Of a stretch of 64,000 nucleotides of DNA, positions 54,531-63,632 are shown in pieces. Every line of letters begins with the position of its first letter. Within the stretch, counting starts at the first letter, position 1. This DNA comes from Sphingomonadales bacterium 28-55-16. Lineage in GTDB: Bacteria > Pseudomonadota > Alphaproteobacteria > Sphingomonadales > Sphingomonadaceae. The notes under the pieces were generated by a model, which was not told the DNA's origin, did not search any database, and saw only the letters and a program-made list of their open reading frames with translations. The translations under genes were made by a program, and so were the position numbers. The DNA lies in assembly GCA_002278855.1 (NCBI GenBank), contig NCGG01000004.1, positions 1-64,000 of the forward strand. Direction: 5' to 3'.

Positions 54531-55841
54531 TTAGCTGAATACGCGGTCGAAAATCGTATCTATATGCTTGAAGTGATAATCGAGATTGAAACGATCCTCG
54601 ATTTCTGACGCTTCCATTTTTGCCGCGACATCCGGGTCGGCCTTGAGCAGTTCCATCAGCGATTCTGCGCCGTCGGATTCCCACACCTTCATCGCATTGC
54701 GCTGAACGATGCGATAGCTGTCCTCGCGGCTAATTCCAGCTTGGGTCAGCGCCAAAAGCACGCGCTGCGAATGGACTAGCCCGCCCATGCGGTCGAGGTT
54801 TTTCTGCATACGCTCTGGGTAGATCAGCAGCTTGTCGATGACGCCGGTCAGACGCCCGAGCGCGAAATCAAGGGTGATGGTGGCGTCAGGCCCAATATAG
54901 CGTTCGACGCTGGAATGGCTGATGTCGCGTTCATGCCATAAGGCGACATTTTCAAGCGCTGGCGTGACATAGCCACGCACCATGCGCGCAAGACCGGTCA
55001 GATTTTCGGTGAGTACTGGGTTCCGCTTATGCGGCATGGCCGAACTGCCCTTTTGACCGGGCGAGAAATATTCCTCTGCTTCCAGCACCTCCGTGCGCTG
55101 CAAATGGCGTACTTCGGTCGCAAGGCGTTCAATCGACGACGCGATGACACCAAGTGTTGCGAAATACATGGCATGGCGGTCACGCGGAATGACCTGAGTC
55201 GACACGGGCTCAACCGCAAGTCCAAGCTTTGCTGCAACATGTGCCTCAACTTCAGGGTCGATATTGGCAAAGGTGCCAACTGCACCTGAAATTGCGCAGG
55301 TAGCGATTTCTGCACGGGCGGCGACCAAGCGTTCGCGACCGCGGGCAAATTCGGCATATGCTTGCGCCAGTTTCATGCCAAAGGTCACAGGCTCGGCGTG
55401 GATGCCATGGCTGCGGCCGATGGTGGGCGTAAATTTATGTTCCATTGCACGGGTTTTGATGGCCGCCAACAAGGCATCCATGTCCGCGAGCAACAAGTCT
55501 GTCGCTTGAGTCAATTGTACAGCAAGGCACGTATCCAGCACGTCGGATGATGTCATGCCCTGATGCATGAAGCGCGCTTCGTCGCCCACTTGTTCTGCAA
55601 CCCACGTCAGGAACGCGATAACATCATGTTTGGTAACCGCCTCGATAGCGTCAATTGCAGCAACGTCGATGGTCGGGTTGGTATTCCACCAAGCCCACAA
55701 CGCCTGCGCGGCAGAAGCAGGCACAACGCCGCGTTCGGCGAGCGCATCCGTGGCGTGCGCCTCAATTTCAAACCAGATGCGAAAACGGTTTTCGGGCTCC
55801 CAAATTTTGACCATCTCGGGGCGGGAATAACGTGGAATCAT
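54531..55841 (-). CDS. purB: Adenylosuccinate lyase
   Basis: Two steps of purine synthesis (SAICAR and adenylosuccinate cleavage). 436 residues. M-I-P-R-Y-S-R-P-E-M at the start, G-M-T-S-S-D-V-L-D-T, the catalytic T-I-G-R-S-H-G-I-H-A and the superfamily signature G-S-S-A-M-P-H-K-R-N-P. Its own small minus-strand group. Confidence 0.96.
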   Translation of the reverse strand: MIPRYSRPEMVKIWEPENRFRIWFEIEAHATDALAERGVVPASAAQALWAWWNTNPTIDVAAIDAIEAVTKHDVIAFLTWVAEQVGDEARFMHQGMTSSDVLDTCLAVQLTQATDLLLADMDALLAAIKTRAMEHKFTPTIGRSHGIHAEPVTFGMKLAQAYAEFARGRERLVAARAEIATCAISGAVGTFANIDPEVEAHVAAKLGLAVEPVSTQVIPRDRHAMYFATLGVIASSIERLATEVRHLQRTEVLEAEEYFSPGQKGSSAMPHKRNPVLTENLTGLARMVRGYVTPALENVALWHERDISHSSVERYIGPDATITLDFALGRLTGVIDKLLIYPERMQKNLDRMGGLVHSQRVLLALTQAGISREDSYRIVQRNAMKVWESDGAESLMELLKADPDVAAKMEASEIEDRFNLDYHFKHIDTIFDRVFS

Positions 55842-55852
55842 AAGAAACGCTT

Positions 55853-55960
55853 TCAGCTTGGTTTGGGAGTCGTGGTCCCGTTAGCAGGCGCACCGTTGGC
55901 CGTCAAAAATGCCGCTTTTGTGTCTCGGTTGGGCGATGCGCCGTCAAAGTAAAATTGCAT
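55853..55960 (-). CDS. Candidate small protein (35 residues) upstream of purB
   Basis: Frame MQFYFDGASPNRDTKAAFLT and on to TTTPKPS, ending 11 bases before purB on the same strand. The composition looks protein-like, but there is no clear Shine-Dalgarno and no family I recognise. The 182-bp gap to parC holds nothing else visible. Confidence 0.3.
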   Translation of the reverse strand: MQFYFDGASPNRDTKAAFLTANGAPANGTTTPKPS

Positions 55961-56023
55961 TAAGCTGTGGATTGCTGAAATCGTTGCTTTGCGACAGCAG
56001 AATGGCTCGCTATCGGGACTAAT

Positions 56024-58345
56024 ATGTCCGACATTATTGACGCCCCTGAAGAAGATCCGTTTGACGCCATAGTCGATGCGCCTTTCGATGCGGCGCTTTC
56101 AGAGCGTTATTTAATCTACGCCATGTCGACAATTACGGCGCGTTCGCTGCCCGATTTGCGCGACGGACTTAAGCCTGTTCACCGGCGTTTGCTATGGGCG
56201 ATGCGCCTTTTGAAGCTCGACCCGGCAAGCGGCTATAAGAAATGCGCACGCGTTGTCGGCGATGTTATCGGTAAATATCACCCGCATGGCGATCAGTCCG
56301 TCTATGACGCGATGGTGCGCCTCGCGCAGACTTTTTCGTTGCGTTACCCTTTGGTCGATGGGCAGGGCAATTTTGGTAATATCGACGGCGATAATGCTGC
56401 GGCCTATCGATACACGGAGGCGCGGTTAACGCGTACGGCTATTGAGCTCATGAACGGGCTGGATGAAAACGCGACCGATTTTCGACCTACCTACAATGGC
56501 GAAGATGAAGAGCCAGAGGTTATGCCCGGCCTTTTCCCGAACTTGTTGGCCAACGGCGCAAGCGGGATTGCCGTGGGTATGGCTACCAGCATTCCGTCGC
56601 ACAACGCCGCAGAGATTATCGATGCTGCGATGCTGTTAATCGATGAGCCACAAGCCAGCCATGAACAACTGATGGACATTGTGCGTGGGCCTGACTTTGC
56701 AACGGGTGGCGTGCTGGTTGATAGTCCTGCTGTTATCAGCGCTGCTTATGCCAGCGGACGCGGCGCCATGCGGGTTCGCGCCCGTTTTTCGAACGGTTGG
56801 GTGGATGGCAGCTGGGAGCCAACGGGCGTCGAAAAACTACCCGGCGGCACATGGCAGCTGGTCATCTCTGAAATTCCTTATCAGGTTCAAAAAGGCAAAT
56901 TGATCGAGCAAATTGCCCAGCTGATAGCCGATAAAAAGCTGCCGATTTTGGACGACATTCGGGACGAAAGTGATGAGCATGTGCGCATCGTCCTTGTGCC
57001 AAAAAGCCGGAACGTTGATCCCGAAGACCTCAAAAATGCCTTGTTCCGCCTGACCGATTTGGAAACGCGCTTTTCTTTGAACATGAACGTTTTGGATGCA
57101 GATCGCACGCCAAAGGTCATGGGCTTGGGCGAAGTGCTGCTCCGTTGGCTGAAGCACCAGATTGAAGTGCTTGTGCGTAAGTCGCAGCACCGGCTTGAAA
57201 AAATTGATTCCCGGCTTGAGCTGTTGCAAGGCTACATCATTGCCTATCTCAATCTTGATCGGATCATAGAGATTATCCGGACCGAAGATGAACCAAAGCC
57301 GGTGATGATGGCCGAGTTCCAATTGAATGACCGGCAGGCAGAGGCAATCCTTAACATGCGGCTTCGGTCGCTGCGCAGGCTTGAGGAAATGGAGCTGCGG
57401 CGAGAGCTTGAGGGGCTTCAGGCCGAGCGCGAAGGGCTCGTGAAATTGCTGGAAAGCCCGACGCTCCAGAAAAAGCGTTTGAAAAAAGACCTAACCGCCT
57501 TGCGTAAGAGCTATGCCGAAGAGACAGAGTTAGGCCGCCGCCGTACCAGCCTCGAAGAAGCGGGCCAAGCGCGTGAGATTTCGCTCGAGGCCTTTGTGGA
57601 ACGTGAACCGGTGACCGTCATCATGTCGAAGCGCGGCTGGATCAAGGCGATGAAGGGCCATGCTGATCTGTCAGCACGCGCCGACTTTAAGTTTAAAGAG
57701 GGTGATGGCCCTGCTTTTGCATTCCATGCGCAGACCACGGATAAGATCCTAATCGCAACGGCCAACGGGCGTTTTTATACCTTGGGCGCGGATAAGCTTC
57801 CCGGCGCACGCGGCTTTGGTGAACCGGTAACCACCATGATTGATATCGAAACAGGCAATGACATTATTGCCGTCTTCACTGCTGTGCCCGAGGGGCGTAT
57901 GTTGCTGGCAGCTACCACCGGCAAGGGCTTTATTGCGCGGATGAGTGATGTCGTGGCCGAGACGCGCAAGGGACGTGGTGTTGTGACGCTCAAGCCGGGC
58001 ACGCGATTAAAAGTTGTGCGTCTTGCACCGTCTGAAACCGCTGATGAGGCTGTACTGCGCGACCAATATGTGGCGGTGGTCGGCGATAATCGCAAACTGG
58101 TTGTGTTTCCGATGACAGAAATTCCCGAAATGTCCAAAGGGCAGGGCGTGACGTTGCAACGGTATAAAGATGGTGGTCTTGCCGATGCCATTTGCTTCCG
58201 CATGAGCGAAGGGCTTAGCTGGGCCATGGGTGGCGATAGCGGGCGGATGCGGACCGAGAATGATATGTCCTTATGGCGCGTTGCACGCGGTGCGGCTGGC
58301 CGATTGCCACCACAGGGATTTCCCAGAAATAATCAATTCGACTGA
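56024..58345 (+). CDS. parC: DNA topoisomerase IV subunit A
   Basis: Decatenates chromosomes with ParE. 773 residues, the ParC length, with a C-terminal beta-pinwheel (about 510-760) lacking a GyrA box. Catalytic Tyr130 is in A-A-Y-R-Y-T-E. The quinolone-determining segment reads Y-H-P-H-G-D-Q91-S-V-Y-D95, with Gln where E. coli ParC has Ser80. S-L-P-D-L-R-D-G-L-K-P-V-H-R-R opens the breakage-reunion domain. Confidence 0.94.
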   Translation: MSDIIDAPEEDPFDAIVDAPFDAALSERYLIYAMSTITARSLPDLRDGLKPVHRRLLWAMRLLKLDPASGYKKCARVVGDVIGKYHPHGDQSVYDAMVRLAQTFSLRYPLVDGQGNFGNIDGDNAAAYRYTEARLTRTAIELMNGLDENATDFRPTYNGEDEEPEVMPGLFPNLLANGASGIAVGMATSIPSHNAAEIIDAAMLLIDEPQASHEQLMDIVRGPDFATGGVLVDSPAVISAAYASGRGAMRVRARFSNGWVDGSWEPTGVEKLPGGTWQLVISEIPYQVQKGKLIEQIAQLIADKKLPILDDIRDESDEHVRIVLVPKSRNVDPEDLKNALFRLTDLETRFSLNMNVLDADRTPKVMGLGEVLLRWLKHQIEVLVRKSQHRLEKIDSRLELLQGYIIAYLNLDRIIEIIRTEDEPKPVMMAEFQLNDRQAEAILNMRLRSLRRLEEMELRRELEGLQAEREGLVKLLESPTLQKKRLKKDLTALRKSYAEETELGRRRTSLEEAGQAREISLEAFVEREPVTVIMSKRGWIKAMKGHADLSARADFKFKEGDGPAFAFHAQTTDKILIATANGRFYTLGADKLPGARGFGEPVTTMIDIETGNDIIAVFTAVPEGRMLLAATTGKGFIARMSDVVAETRKGRGVVTLKPGTRLKVVRLAPSETADEAVLRDQYVAVVGDNRKLVVFPMTEIPEMSKGQGVTLQRYKDGGLADAICFRMSEGLSWAMGGDSGRMRTENDMSLWRVARGAAGRLPPQGFPRNNQFD

Positions 58346-58411
58346 CTTTAGGTGGAACGTAGCGCCCGTGGCGTGACGATGTCTGCAATTGCACATCAAG
58401 GGCGAGGGTGG

Positions 58412-59641
58412 TTACGCATCCTTGGTATCGGACAAGGCGGCGTTAACCGTCTGAGCCGCCAGTTCATTTTGCCGTTTGATGTCGGGAAAACCTTCATTGA
58501 TCCATGCAGTTTCAATTGCTTGAAGCGTTTTTGCGACCATCGGGCCTGCTTTTAAACCCAATTTTATGAGGTCCCCGCCTTTTACAGCCAGGCTTGGGAT
58601 TTCCCATTGCTCCAGCTGCGCGAGACATTTTGGAACATCGGTGTCGGTGGCGTATAGCATCGCCACGTCGCGCGCGGTTTCGATGTCAGCATGATAGGCG
58701 GTGGCGCGAATGTTAGCAGGTTTCGGCGATGGCGCGGTTAGCCGCCGCGCAAAACCTTCACGCATCTTGTTGGAAAGCTTCAACCGGGCGGCAACCTTAT
58801 CGACAGAGGCTGCATCGCGGTTCAGAAGTGCAAGAAACCGCGCGGGGAGTGAAATGATCTGCGCACATTGCTGTTCGCGCGCAATGAGTTTCTGTAAATC
58901 ATGGGCAGCGCTGCCCGAAAGTTCCGGCAGAAACGGTGCAAAAACACCGTTGGTGATCATCAATTCAATGGATGCAACGGGATCTCTTAAACTTAAAATA
59001 CGGGCAAGTTCCTGCGCGATCCGTTCACGCGACAATGCGGTCAGGCCGTGTGCGCCTTTGGCACATGCTGCAATCGCTTCGGCGTCTAGTTCCCCGCTTC
59101 CATATCGCGCGAAGAACCGGAAATAGCGGAGTATACGAAGGAAATCCTCGGCGATTCTCTCATTTGCATTGCCAATGAATCGTAATCTGTGTGCTGCCAA
59201 ATCCCCTAGGCCATTGAAATAATCGAATATTTCTCCACTTTCGGGGTCTGCATATAGGGCATTGATCGTAAAATCCCGCCGTGCGGCGTCCTCATGCCAG
59301 TCTGTGGCAAAGGCGACGGTTGCGCGGCGTCCATCCGTCGCAACATCGCGGCGCAGGGTGGTTATTTCGTAATTTTTGCCATCAATTGCGGCGGTGACGG
59401 TGCCATGTTCAATACCCGTAGGAATCGCTTTGATACCACCCGCTTCTAATCTGTCGATGACGTCCATCGGCACTAAGGCTGTGGCAATATCAACATCTGC
59501 GACCGGTAATCCAAGTAATGTGTCGCGCACCGCGCCGCCGACATAGCGCGGACCGCCATAAGCGTCGCCGAGCACAGCCAACACTTTTTTCAAGCCTTCG
59601 GCATGCTGCCATTCGGCATCGGGAAGACTATTGCCGATCAT
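58412..59641 (-). CDS. cca: CCA tRNA nucleotidyltransferase/poly(A) polymerase-like protein
   Basis: Adds or repairs tRNA 3' CCA ends. 409 residues from ATG 59641, overlapping the upstream stop (ATGA). R-Y-V-G-G-A-V-R-D-T-L-L-G (about 31-43), metal-binding D-V-D-I-A-T, and R-R-D-F-T-I-N-A-L-Y are class II nucleotidyltransferase motifs; the R-F-L/R-I-L-R-Y-F-R-F binding helix follows. In this organism the tRNA-His gene already encodes CCA, so repair may be the main role. Confidence 0.92.
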   Translation of the reverse strand: MIGNSLPDAEWQHAEGLKKVLAVLGDAYGGPRYVGGAVRDTLLGLPVADVDIATALVPMDVIDRLEAGGIKAIPTGIEHGTVTAAIDGKNYEITTLRRDVATDGRRATVAFATDWHEDAARRDFTINALYADPESGEIFDYFNGLGDLAAHRLRFIGNANERIAEDFLRILRYFRFFARYGSGELDAEAIAACAKGAHGLTALSRERIAQELARILSLRDPVASIELMITNGVFAPFLPELSGSAAHDLQKLIAREQQCAQIISLPARFLALLNRDAASVDKVAARLKLSNKMREGFARRLTAPSPKPANIRATAYHADIETARDVAMLYATDTDVPKCLAQLEQWEIPSLAVKGGDLIKLGLKAGPMVAKTLQAIETAWINEGFPDIKRQNELAAQTVNAALSDTKDA

Positions 59642-60210
59642 GCCAGTCGTCGCACCAGATTGGCAATTATCCCCGCCGTCACGCCCCATATGCGCCGATT
59701 GCCCCATTGAATATCATAATAGCTTCGTTGGTGCCCATTCCAAGCCGCTTGCTTCTTAATCGAATTGGCAGGATCAAATAGAAACGCAAGAGGAACCTCA
59801 AACCAGTCTTCCACTTCTTCGGAATTGGCCTGCAATGCGAGGTCTGGCGGGATGATGCCGACCACCGGCGAGATGCTGTAGCCGCTCCCGGAAATATAAG
59901 TATCGGCCACGCCGATCACGTCAACCTGGCTGGGTGGAAGGTTCAATTCTTCATGCGCCTCACGCAAAGCAGCGGCAATATTGTTTTCATCGCCATCGTC
60001 GACTTTGCCGCCGGGGAACGCCACTTGACCTGCATGGCTACGCAACCATGTTGGGCGCTGGGTGAGGATAACGCCTGGCTCCGGCCTGTCGGTAATAGCT
60101 ATCAATACCGCCGCCGGGCGGTGACCTTCAGCGCCCAGATAACGTTCGTCTTCGATTTCGATGCTGAGCGATGGATCAAGCGCCCTATGCAGCCGGGTCC
60201 GCCAATTCAC
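59638..60210 (-). CDS. NUDIX hydrolase, coenzyme A pyrophosphatase type
   Basis: 190 residues from GTG 60210, which overlaps the stop of the upstream gene (GTGA); an ATG-like frame from 60249 extends into it. L-T-Q-R-P-T-W-L-R-S-H-A-G-Q-V-A-F-P-G-G is the CoA-diphosphatase signature, and the NUDIX box reads G-G-K-V-D-D-x9-A-L-R-E-A-H-E-E-L. Coupled on both sides. Confidence 0.9.
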   Translation of the reverse strand: MNWRTRLHRALDPSLSIEIEDERYLGAEGHRPAAVLIAITDRPEPGVILTQRPTWLRSHAGQVAFPGGKVDDGDENNIAAALREAHEELNLPPSQVDVIGVADTYISGSGYSISPVVGIIPPDLALQANSEEVEDWFEVPLAFLFDPANSIKKQAAWNGHQRSYYDIQWGNRRIWGVTAGIIANLVRRLA

Positions 60211-60758
60211 GCAGGCGCAGCCAGATAGAATTGGACGCCTTTGCTCCAAATAGATGGTATTTCAGCGTTTTCTGCAAGCGCGAGATTGGCCAGCTCATAA
60301 TAAACCGGGCGCGCAAGCTTTGCCCATAAGTCAGCCCTTACATGCAAATACAGAAGCCCATTGCGCATCTCTATTGCGTGGTCGGCATCGGCGAAAACAA
60401 GGTCGTCGCTGTTCAGGCGGAACGCCAGAGTACGATCTTGGCCTTCGCCCTCACTTTGCAATTCGACAGCGATAAATGGCGCATCGTCGACGAGGATCGA
60501 CAGCTTTTGTTGCGGTGTTACTAGCCAATGCTGCCCATCGAAATCGCGGCGCAACAGGGCGGAAAACGCGCGGATCATTGCCGGTCGTGTGATTTCGCCG
60601 CCCTGATGAAACCACCTGCCGTTCGCTGCGATGCGCATTTCGCTATCACCGGTGTTGGCAGGCATCCAGCTTTCTACAGGCGGCAGTTTTCGCGCCGCAA
60701 CGAGCGCGGCAATGTCCGACAGGGATAGCTTGGCAAGATCGGGTGCTTCATAGGGCAT
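60207..60758 (-). CDS. DUF1285 protein
   Basis: 183 residues from ATG 60758. L-P-P-V-E-S-W-M-P and R-I-A-A-N-G-R-W-F-H-Q-G-G-E-I-T-R match DUF1285, with W-L-V-T-P-Q-Q-K-L-S-I-L-V-D-D-A-P-F following. Function unknown. The open frame continues upstream through the acetyltransferase gene, but the ATG is the sensible start. Part of the acetyltransferase-DUF1285-NUDIX-cca unit. Confidence 0.85.
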   Translation of the reverse strand: MPYEAPDLAKLSLSDIAALVAARKLPPVESWMPANTGDSEMRIAANGRWFHQGGEITRPAMIRAFSALLRRDFDGQHWLVTPQQKLSILVDDAPFIAVELQSEGEGQDRTLAFRLNSDDLVFADADHAIEMRNGLLYLHVRADLWAKLARPVYYELANLALAENAEIPSIWSKGVQFYLAAPA

Positions 60759-60796
60759 GGGTTTGCGATACGGGGAAACCGGCCAATCGTCAAAGC

Positions 60797-61279
60797 TTAG
60801 TCCGCAGGCCCAAGCATGGCTTGCACAGGCAATTCCAACATCGCAGCGTTGCGCAATAACAAGCGTCGAGGTTCCCATGGCCCTGGCAGGGTCCAACCGG
60901 ATGTGTCGTTGGCCGAAAAGCCGAAACGGCCATAATATTCGGGATCGCCTATCAATACCATCGGCGGGTCTTGCGGCGTTGCTGCATCGAGCATCAATTG
61001 CATGAGTTGCATCCCAAGCCCGCTGTTCTGGCAATGTGTAGCAACTGCAACTGGTCCTACCAAGATGATGTTGACTGTATCGACGCGGACTGGCCAGCAT
61101 TGGATGCTTGCGACAAGCGCACCGTCATCCAAAATCGCAAAAGACAAATGATCGATGGCGGTCATGCCTTTGCGCAGCAAATAAGCGGTGCGTTTATGGC
61201 GGTCGGTTCCAAAAGCATCATCCAGCAGCGTGTTCAATCCATCTTCAGATATGCCGGATAGGGACGTGACGAGCATCAT
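60797..61279 (-). CDS. GNAT family N-acetyltransferase
   Basis: 160 residues from ATG 61279 (61276 possible). Short GNAT fold: F-A-I-L-D-D-G-A-L-V-A-S-I, L-V-G-P-V-A-V-A-T-H-C-Q-N-S-G-L-G-M-Q-L-M-Q with the acetyl-CoA loop (Q-N-S-G-L-G), and Y-Y-G-R-F-G-F-S at the end. Of the YhbS-like type; substrate unknown. Heads the minus-strand unit of four genes. Confidence 0.87.
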   Translation of the reverse strand: MMLVTSLSGISEDGLNTLLDDAFGTDRHKRTAYLLRKGMTAIDHLSFAILDDGALVASIQCWPVRVDTVNIILVGPVAVATHCQNSGLGMQLMQLMLDAATPQDPPMVLIGDPEYYGRFGFSANDTSGWTLPGPWEPRRLLLRNAAMLELPVQAMLGPAD

Positions 61280-61457
61280 AATTTGGCCTGCTGAACTACC
61301 GACGTGATGGAAACAATGATGCTGCGCCCTGTCATTGCAGATCCATTTTGTCCAATCCAATATATCGTCACGTATAATATAAGCGGTCGTAAATTGCCTT
61401 TATGCGGAACATAGATTAGGTCTGTGGCTTGGTTTATTTAGTTCCGCAGGAGACGAC

Positions 61458-62294
61458 ATGGTGAATGATCAAGACATGCCTCAAGATACATCAGAGGCGA
61501 CCCTGTCACCTGCGCGTGCCAAAAAAGATTATGCCGGTTATCTGGTTTTGATTGCGGGCGTCGGCGCCCTTGTTTGGGGTATGGTCTCAGCCGTAGGAAC
61601 GGGGTGGGGCTTTTGGGCATACACCGCGGGCCTCAAGGGCGTTACTGGGGCATTTTTGTTAGGTATTGTTGCTATTTTAATCGGCCTATTTCATGCTTGG
61701 CGGGCGCGTAAGTCTATTGCGCCGCCGCCGCGTATGCGCCGTTGGATTGGCATGCTCGTCGCGTTAATATATGTGGGTTGGGTTGGAACGTTTCTTGTTA
61801 AAGCACTCACGGTGCCTGCTATTCATGATGTATCAACAGACCTTGCCGATCCGCCAACGTTTCAGATATTGCAGTTGCGTGCGGACAATCTGGACAATGT
61901 CCCTGGCGCGGATGATTTAAAAATGCGCGGCCTGACCCCGCAACAGCGTTGGGGCGTTGTCCACCAAAAGGGCTATGGCGATATTCGCTCTGTCCGTATC
62001 AATGAGCCTGTTCCGATGGTCATCGCAAAGGCGGAACGCCTTGCAAAAGCACGCAATTGGGACATCGCAATTTCTGTACCCGAAGAAGGCCGCTTGGAAG
62101 CGACCGAAACCAGCGCATTTTTCCAGTTTAAGGATGACGTGGTTTTACGGGTGCGTCCATCGGACACTGGTGCGGGGAGCGTAGTCGATATGCGCTCGGT
62201 CAGCCGCGTTGGGGTCAGTGATTTGGGCATGAATGCCAAGCGCGTGCGGTCTTTCCTTGCCGATTTGACGGGAACGGTAACGGCGGCGCGTTGA
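61458..62294 (+). CDS. DUF1499 membrane protein
   Basis: 278 residues; GCAGGAGACGAC precedes the ATG. Three hydrophobic segments (about 26-48, 55-80 and 95-115) followed by a soluble DUF1499 domain (about 120-275) with V-P-A-I-H-D-V-S-T-D and R-S-V-S-R-V-G-V-S-D-L-G-M-N-A-K-R-V-R. Function unknown in bacteria. Stops inside a 9-bp GC hairpin shared with the convergent dehydrogenase gene. Confidence 0.87.
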   Translation: MVNDQDMPQDTSEATLSPARAKKDYAGYLVLIAGVGALVWGMVSAVGTGWGFWAYTAGLKGVTGAFLLGIVAILIGLFHAWRARKSIAPPPRMRRWIGMLVALIYVGWVGTFLVKALTVPAIHDVSTDLADPPTFQILQLRADNLDNVPGADDLKMRGLTPQQRWGVVHQKGYGDIRSVRINEPVPMVIAKAERLAKARNWDIAISVPEEGRLEATETSAFFQFKDDVVLRVRPSDTGAGSVVDMRSVSRVGVSDLGMNAKRVRSFLADLTGTVTAAR

Positions 62295-62304
62295 AGCGCC
62301 GCCG
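62281..62304. terminator. GC-rich hairpin between convergent genes
   Basis: CGGCGGCGC (62281-62289), loop GTTGAA, GCGCCGCCG (62296-62304): a perfect 9-bp stem whose loop contains the DUF1499 TGA stop. No T-run. Likely shared by both convergent genes. Confidence 0.6.
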
Positions 62305-62313
62305 CAGCATCCG

Positions 62314-63447
62314 TTATTTCTTTGGGGTAAGCTTTAACAAGCGACCCTGTGACCCGGCACGTTCATCCTCAAGCAGCCAGATAGCGCCATCTGGGCCCTG
62401 TTCGACTTCGCGGATGCGCGCACCCATATCCCATTGGTCGGCCTTGACGGCATTTTCGCCATCCAGCTTAACCCGCACCAGCGCCTTTGCGCCGAGACCG
62501 CCGAGAAATGCGCTGCCTTTCCACGCTTTGAACATGTCGCCTGCGTAAATCATGAGGCCAGCGGGCGAAATGGCCGGGTTCCAAAACACTTTTGGCGCTT
62601 CAAATCCGTCACCTGCGGCATGGTCCGGAATATCGCGACCGTCATAATGATTGCCGTTCGATACGATCGGGTAGCCGTAATTTGCTGCCTTTTTTACCAG
62701 ATTTAATTCATCACCGCCGGCGGGCCCCATTTCCTGGTTCCACAATCTGCCCTGCGCATCAAAGGCGATGCCAAGCGGATTGCGATGACCAAAAGACCAG
62801 ATTTGTGATTTGACGCGGCCCTGATCGTAAAAGGGGTTGTCCGATGGTACAATGCCGCTGTCGGTCAGGCGGACAATTTTACCAAGATTTTGGGTGAGGT
62901 CCTGCGCGGGGTCGAATTTCTGCCGTTCGCCGCTGCTGATATACAACATGCCATCTGGACCGAATGCGAGGCGATGACCAAAATGGCCTTGGCCAGAAAC
63001 TTTCGGCTCTTGTCGCCAGATTATTTGAACATCGCTTAAGGCAGCTTTACCGCCTTCGATGGTAATCTTGCCTCTTGCTACCGCCGCGCCAAACCCGCCT
63101 TCGCCTGCTTCAGCAAAGCTGAGATAAACATATTTGTTTTTGGCAAAGTTAGGATGAAGAATGACATCGCCAAGCCCGCCTTGGCCACCATATGCGACCG
63201 CAGGAACGCCTTCGACATCGACAGCTGGAGCGTTATCTTTCCACAGCTTCAACTTGCCTTTCTTCTCGGTAACCAGCGCATATGGCGTGCTGGGGACGAA
63301 GGTCATGGCCCAAGGTTCATCGAAATCAGCAACGACTGCTACTTCAAAAGGTAAGCCGCTGGTGTCGGCGGGGGCGGCGTTACTGACCGATGGTTGGCAC
63401 GCGGCCGCGAGAAATGATGCGCCGATCAGGAAAGACAATTTGGACAT
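62314..63447 (-). CDS. PQQ-dependent sugar dehydrogenase lipoprotein (Asd/GDH-B type)
   Basis: 377 residues. Signal peptide with lipobox L-A-A-A-C (Cys17), so membrane-attached in the periplasm. A six-bladed propeller follows with the conserved F-D-E-P-W-A-M-T-F, G-Q-G-G-L-G-D-V, G-H-F-G-H-R-L-A-F-G-P-D-G (catalytic His) and W-S-F-G-H-R-N-P-L-G-I-A-F-D, N-Q-E-M-G-P-A-G-G-D-E-L-N. Related to soluble glucose/aldose dehydrogenases; oxidised sugar unknown. Confidence 0.9.
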   Translation of the reverse strand: MSKLSFLIGASFLAAACQPSVSNAAPADTSGLPFEVAVVADFDEPWAMTFVPSTPYALVTEKKGKLKLWKDNAPAVDVEGVPAVAYGGQGGLGDVILHPNFAKNKYVYLSFAEAGEGGFGAAVARGKITIEGGKAALSDVQIIWRQEPKVSGQGHFGHRLAFGPDGMLYISSGERQKFDPAQDLTQNLGKIVRLTDSGIVPSDNPFYDQGRVKSQIWSFGHRNPLGIAFDAQGRLWNQEMGPAGGDELNLVKKAANYGYPIVSNGNHYDGRDIPDHAAGDGFEAPKVFWNPAISPAGLMIYAGDMFKAWKGSAFLGGLGAKALVRVKLDGENAVKADQWDMGARIREVEQGPDGAIWLLEDERAGSQGRLLKLTPKK

Positions 63448-63473
63448 AAGCGTCGACTCCTTTTACAAATACC

Positions 63474-63488
63474 CAATGCAATTGGGCA
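63474..63488. promoter_or_regulatory. Perfect inverted repeat upstream of the dehydrogenase and rimP
   Basis: CCCAAT-GCA-ATTGGG (63474-63488), 6-bp arms with a 3-base spacer, 27 bp upstream of the dehydrogenase start. Could be an operator for the dehydrogenase or a small stem; position near a promoter is the only support. Confidence 0.35.
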
Positions 63489-63536
63489 TCGAACCCTGAA
63501 TACGCAAGAGGGTTGCGTAGGAAGGGGTACTGCGCT

Positions 63537-63620
63537 ATGACGAGTCATCCTTACATTGTGAGAATTTGGAAGGGCTGGCGCCACTGGGGCCGGCGCGGAC
63601 TGTTATTGCATGTCGAATAA
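63537..63620 (+). CDS. Candidate small Trp/Arg-rich protein (27 residues) before rimP
   Basis: Frame MTSHPYIVRIWKGWRHWGRR and on to LLLHVE; the stop is 12 bases before the rimP start. GGAAGGGG lies about 9 bases upstream of the ATG. No family is known to me. It might serve only to bring ribosomes to the TTG start of rimP. Confidence 0.35.
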   Translation: MTSHPYIVRIWKGWRHWGRRGLLLHVE

Positions 63621-63632
63621 GAAAGACTGATT

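Noticed and set aside
61280-61360. Longer acetyltransferase start at 61360
   Set aside because: The added residues (Cys/His-rich) do not look like a GNAT N-terminus; ATG 61279 starts the fold.
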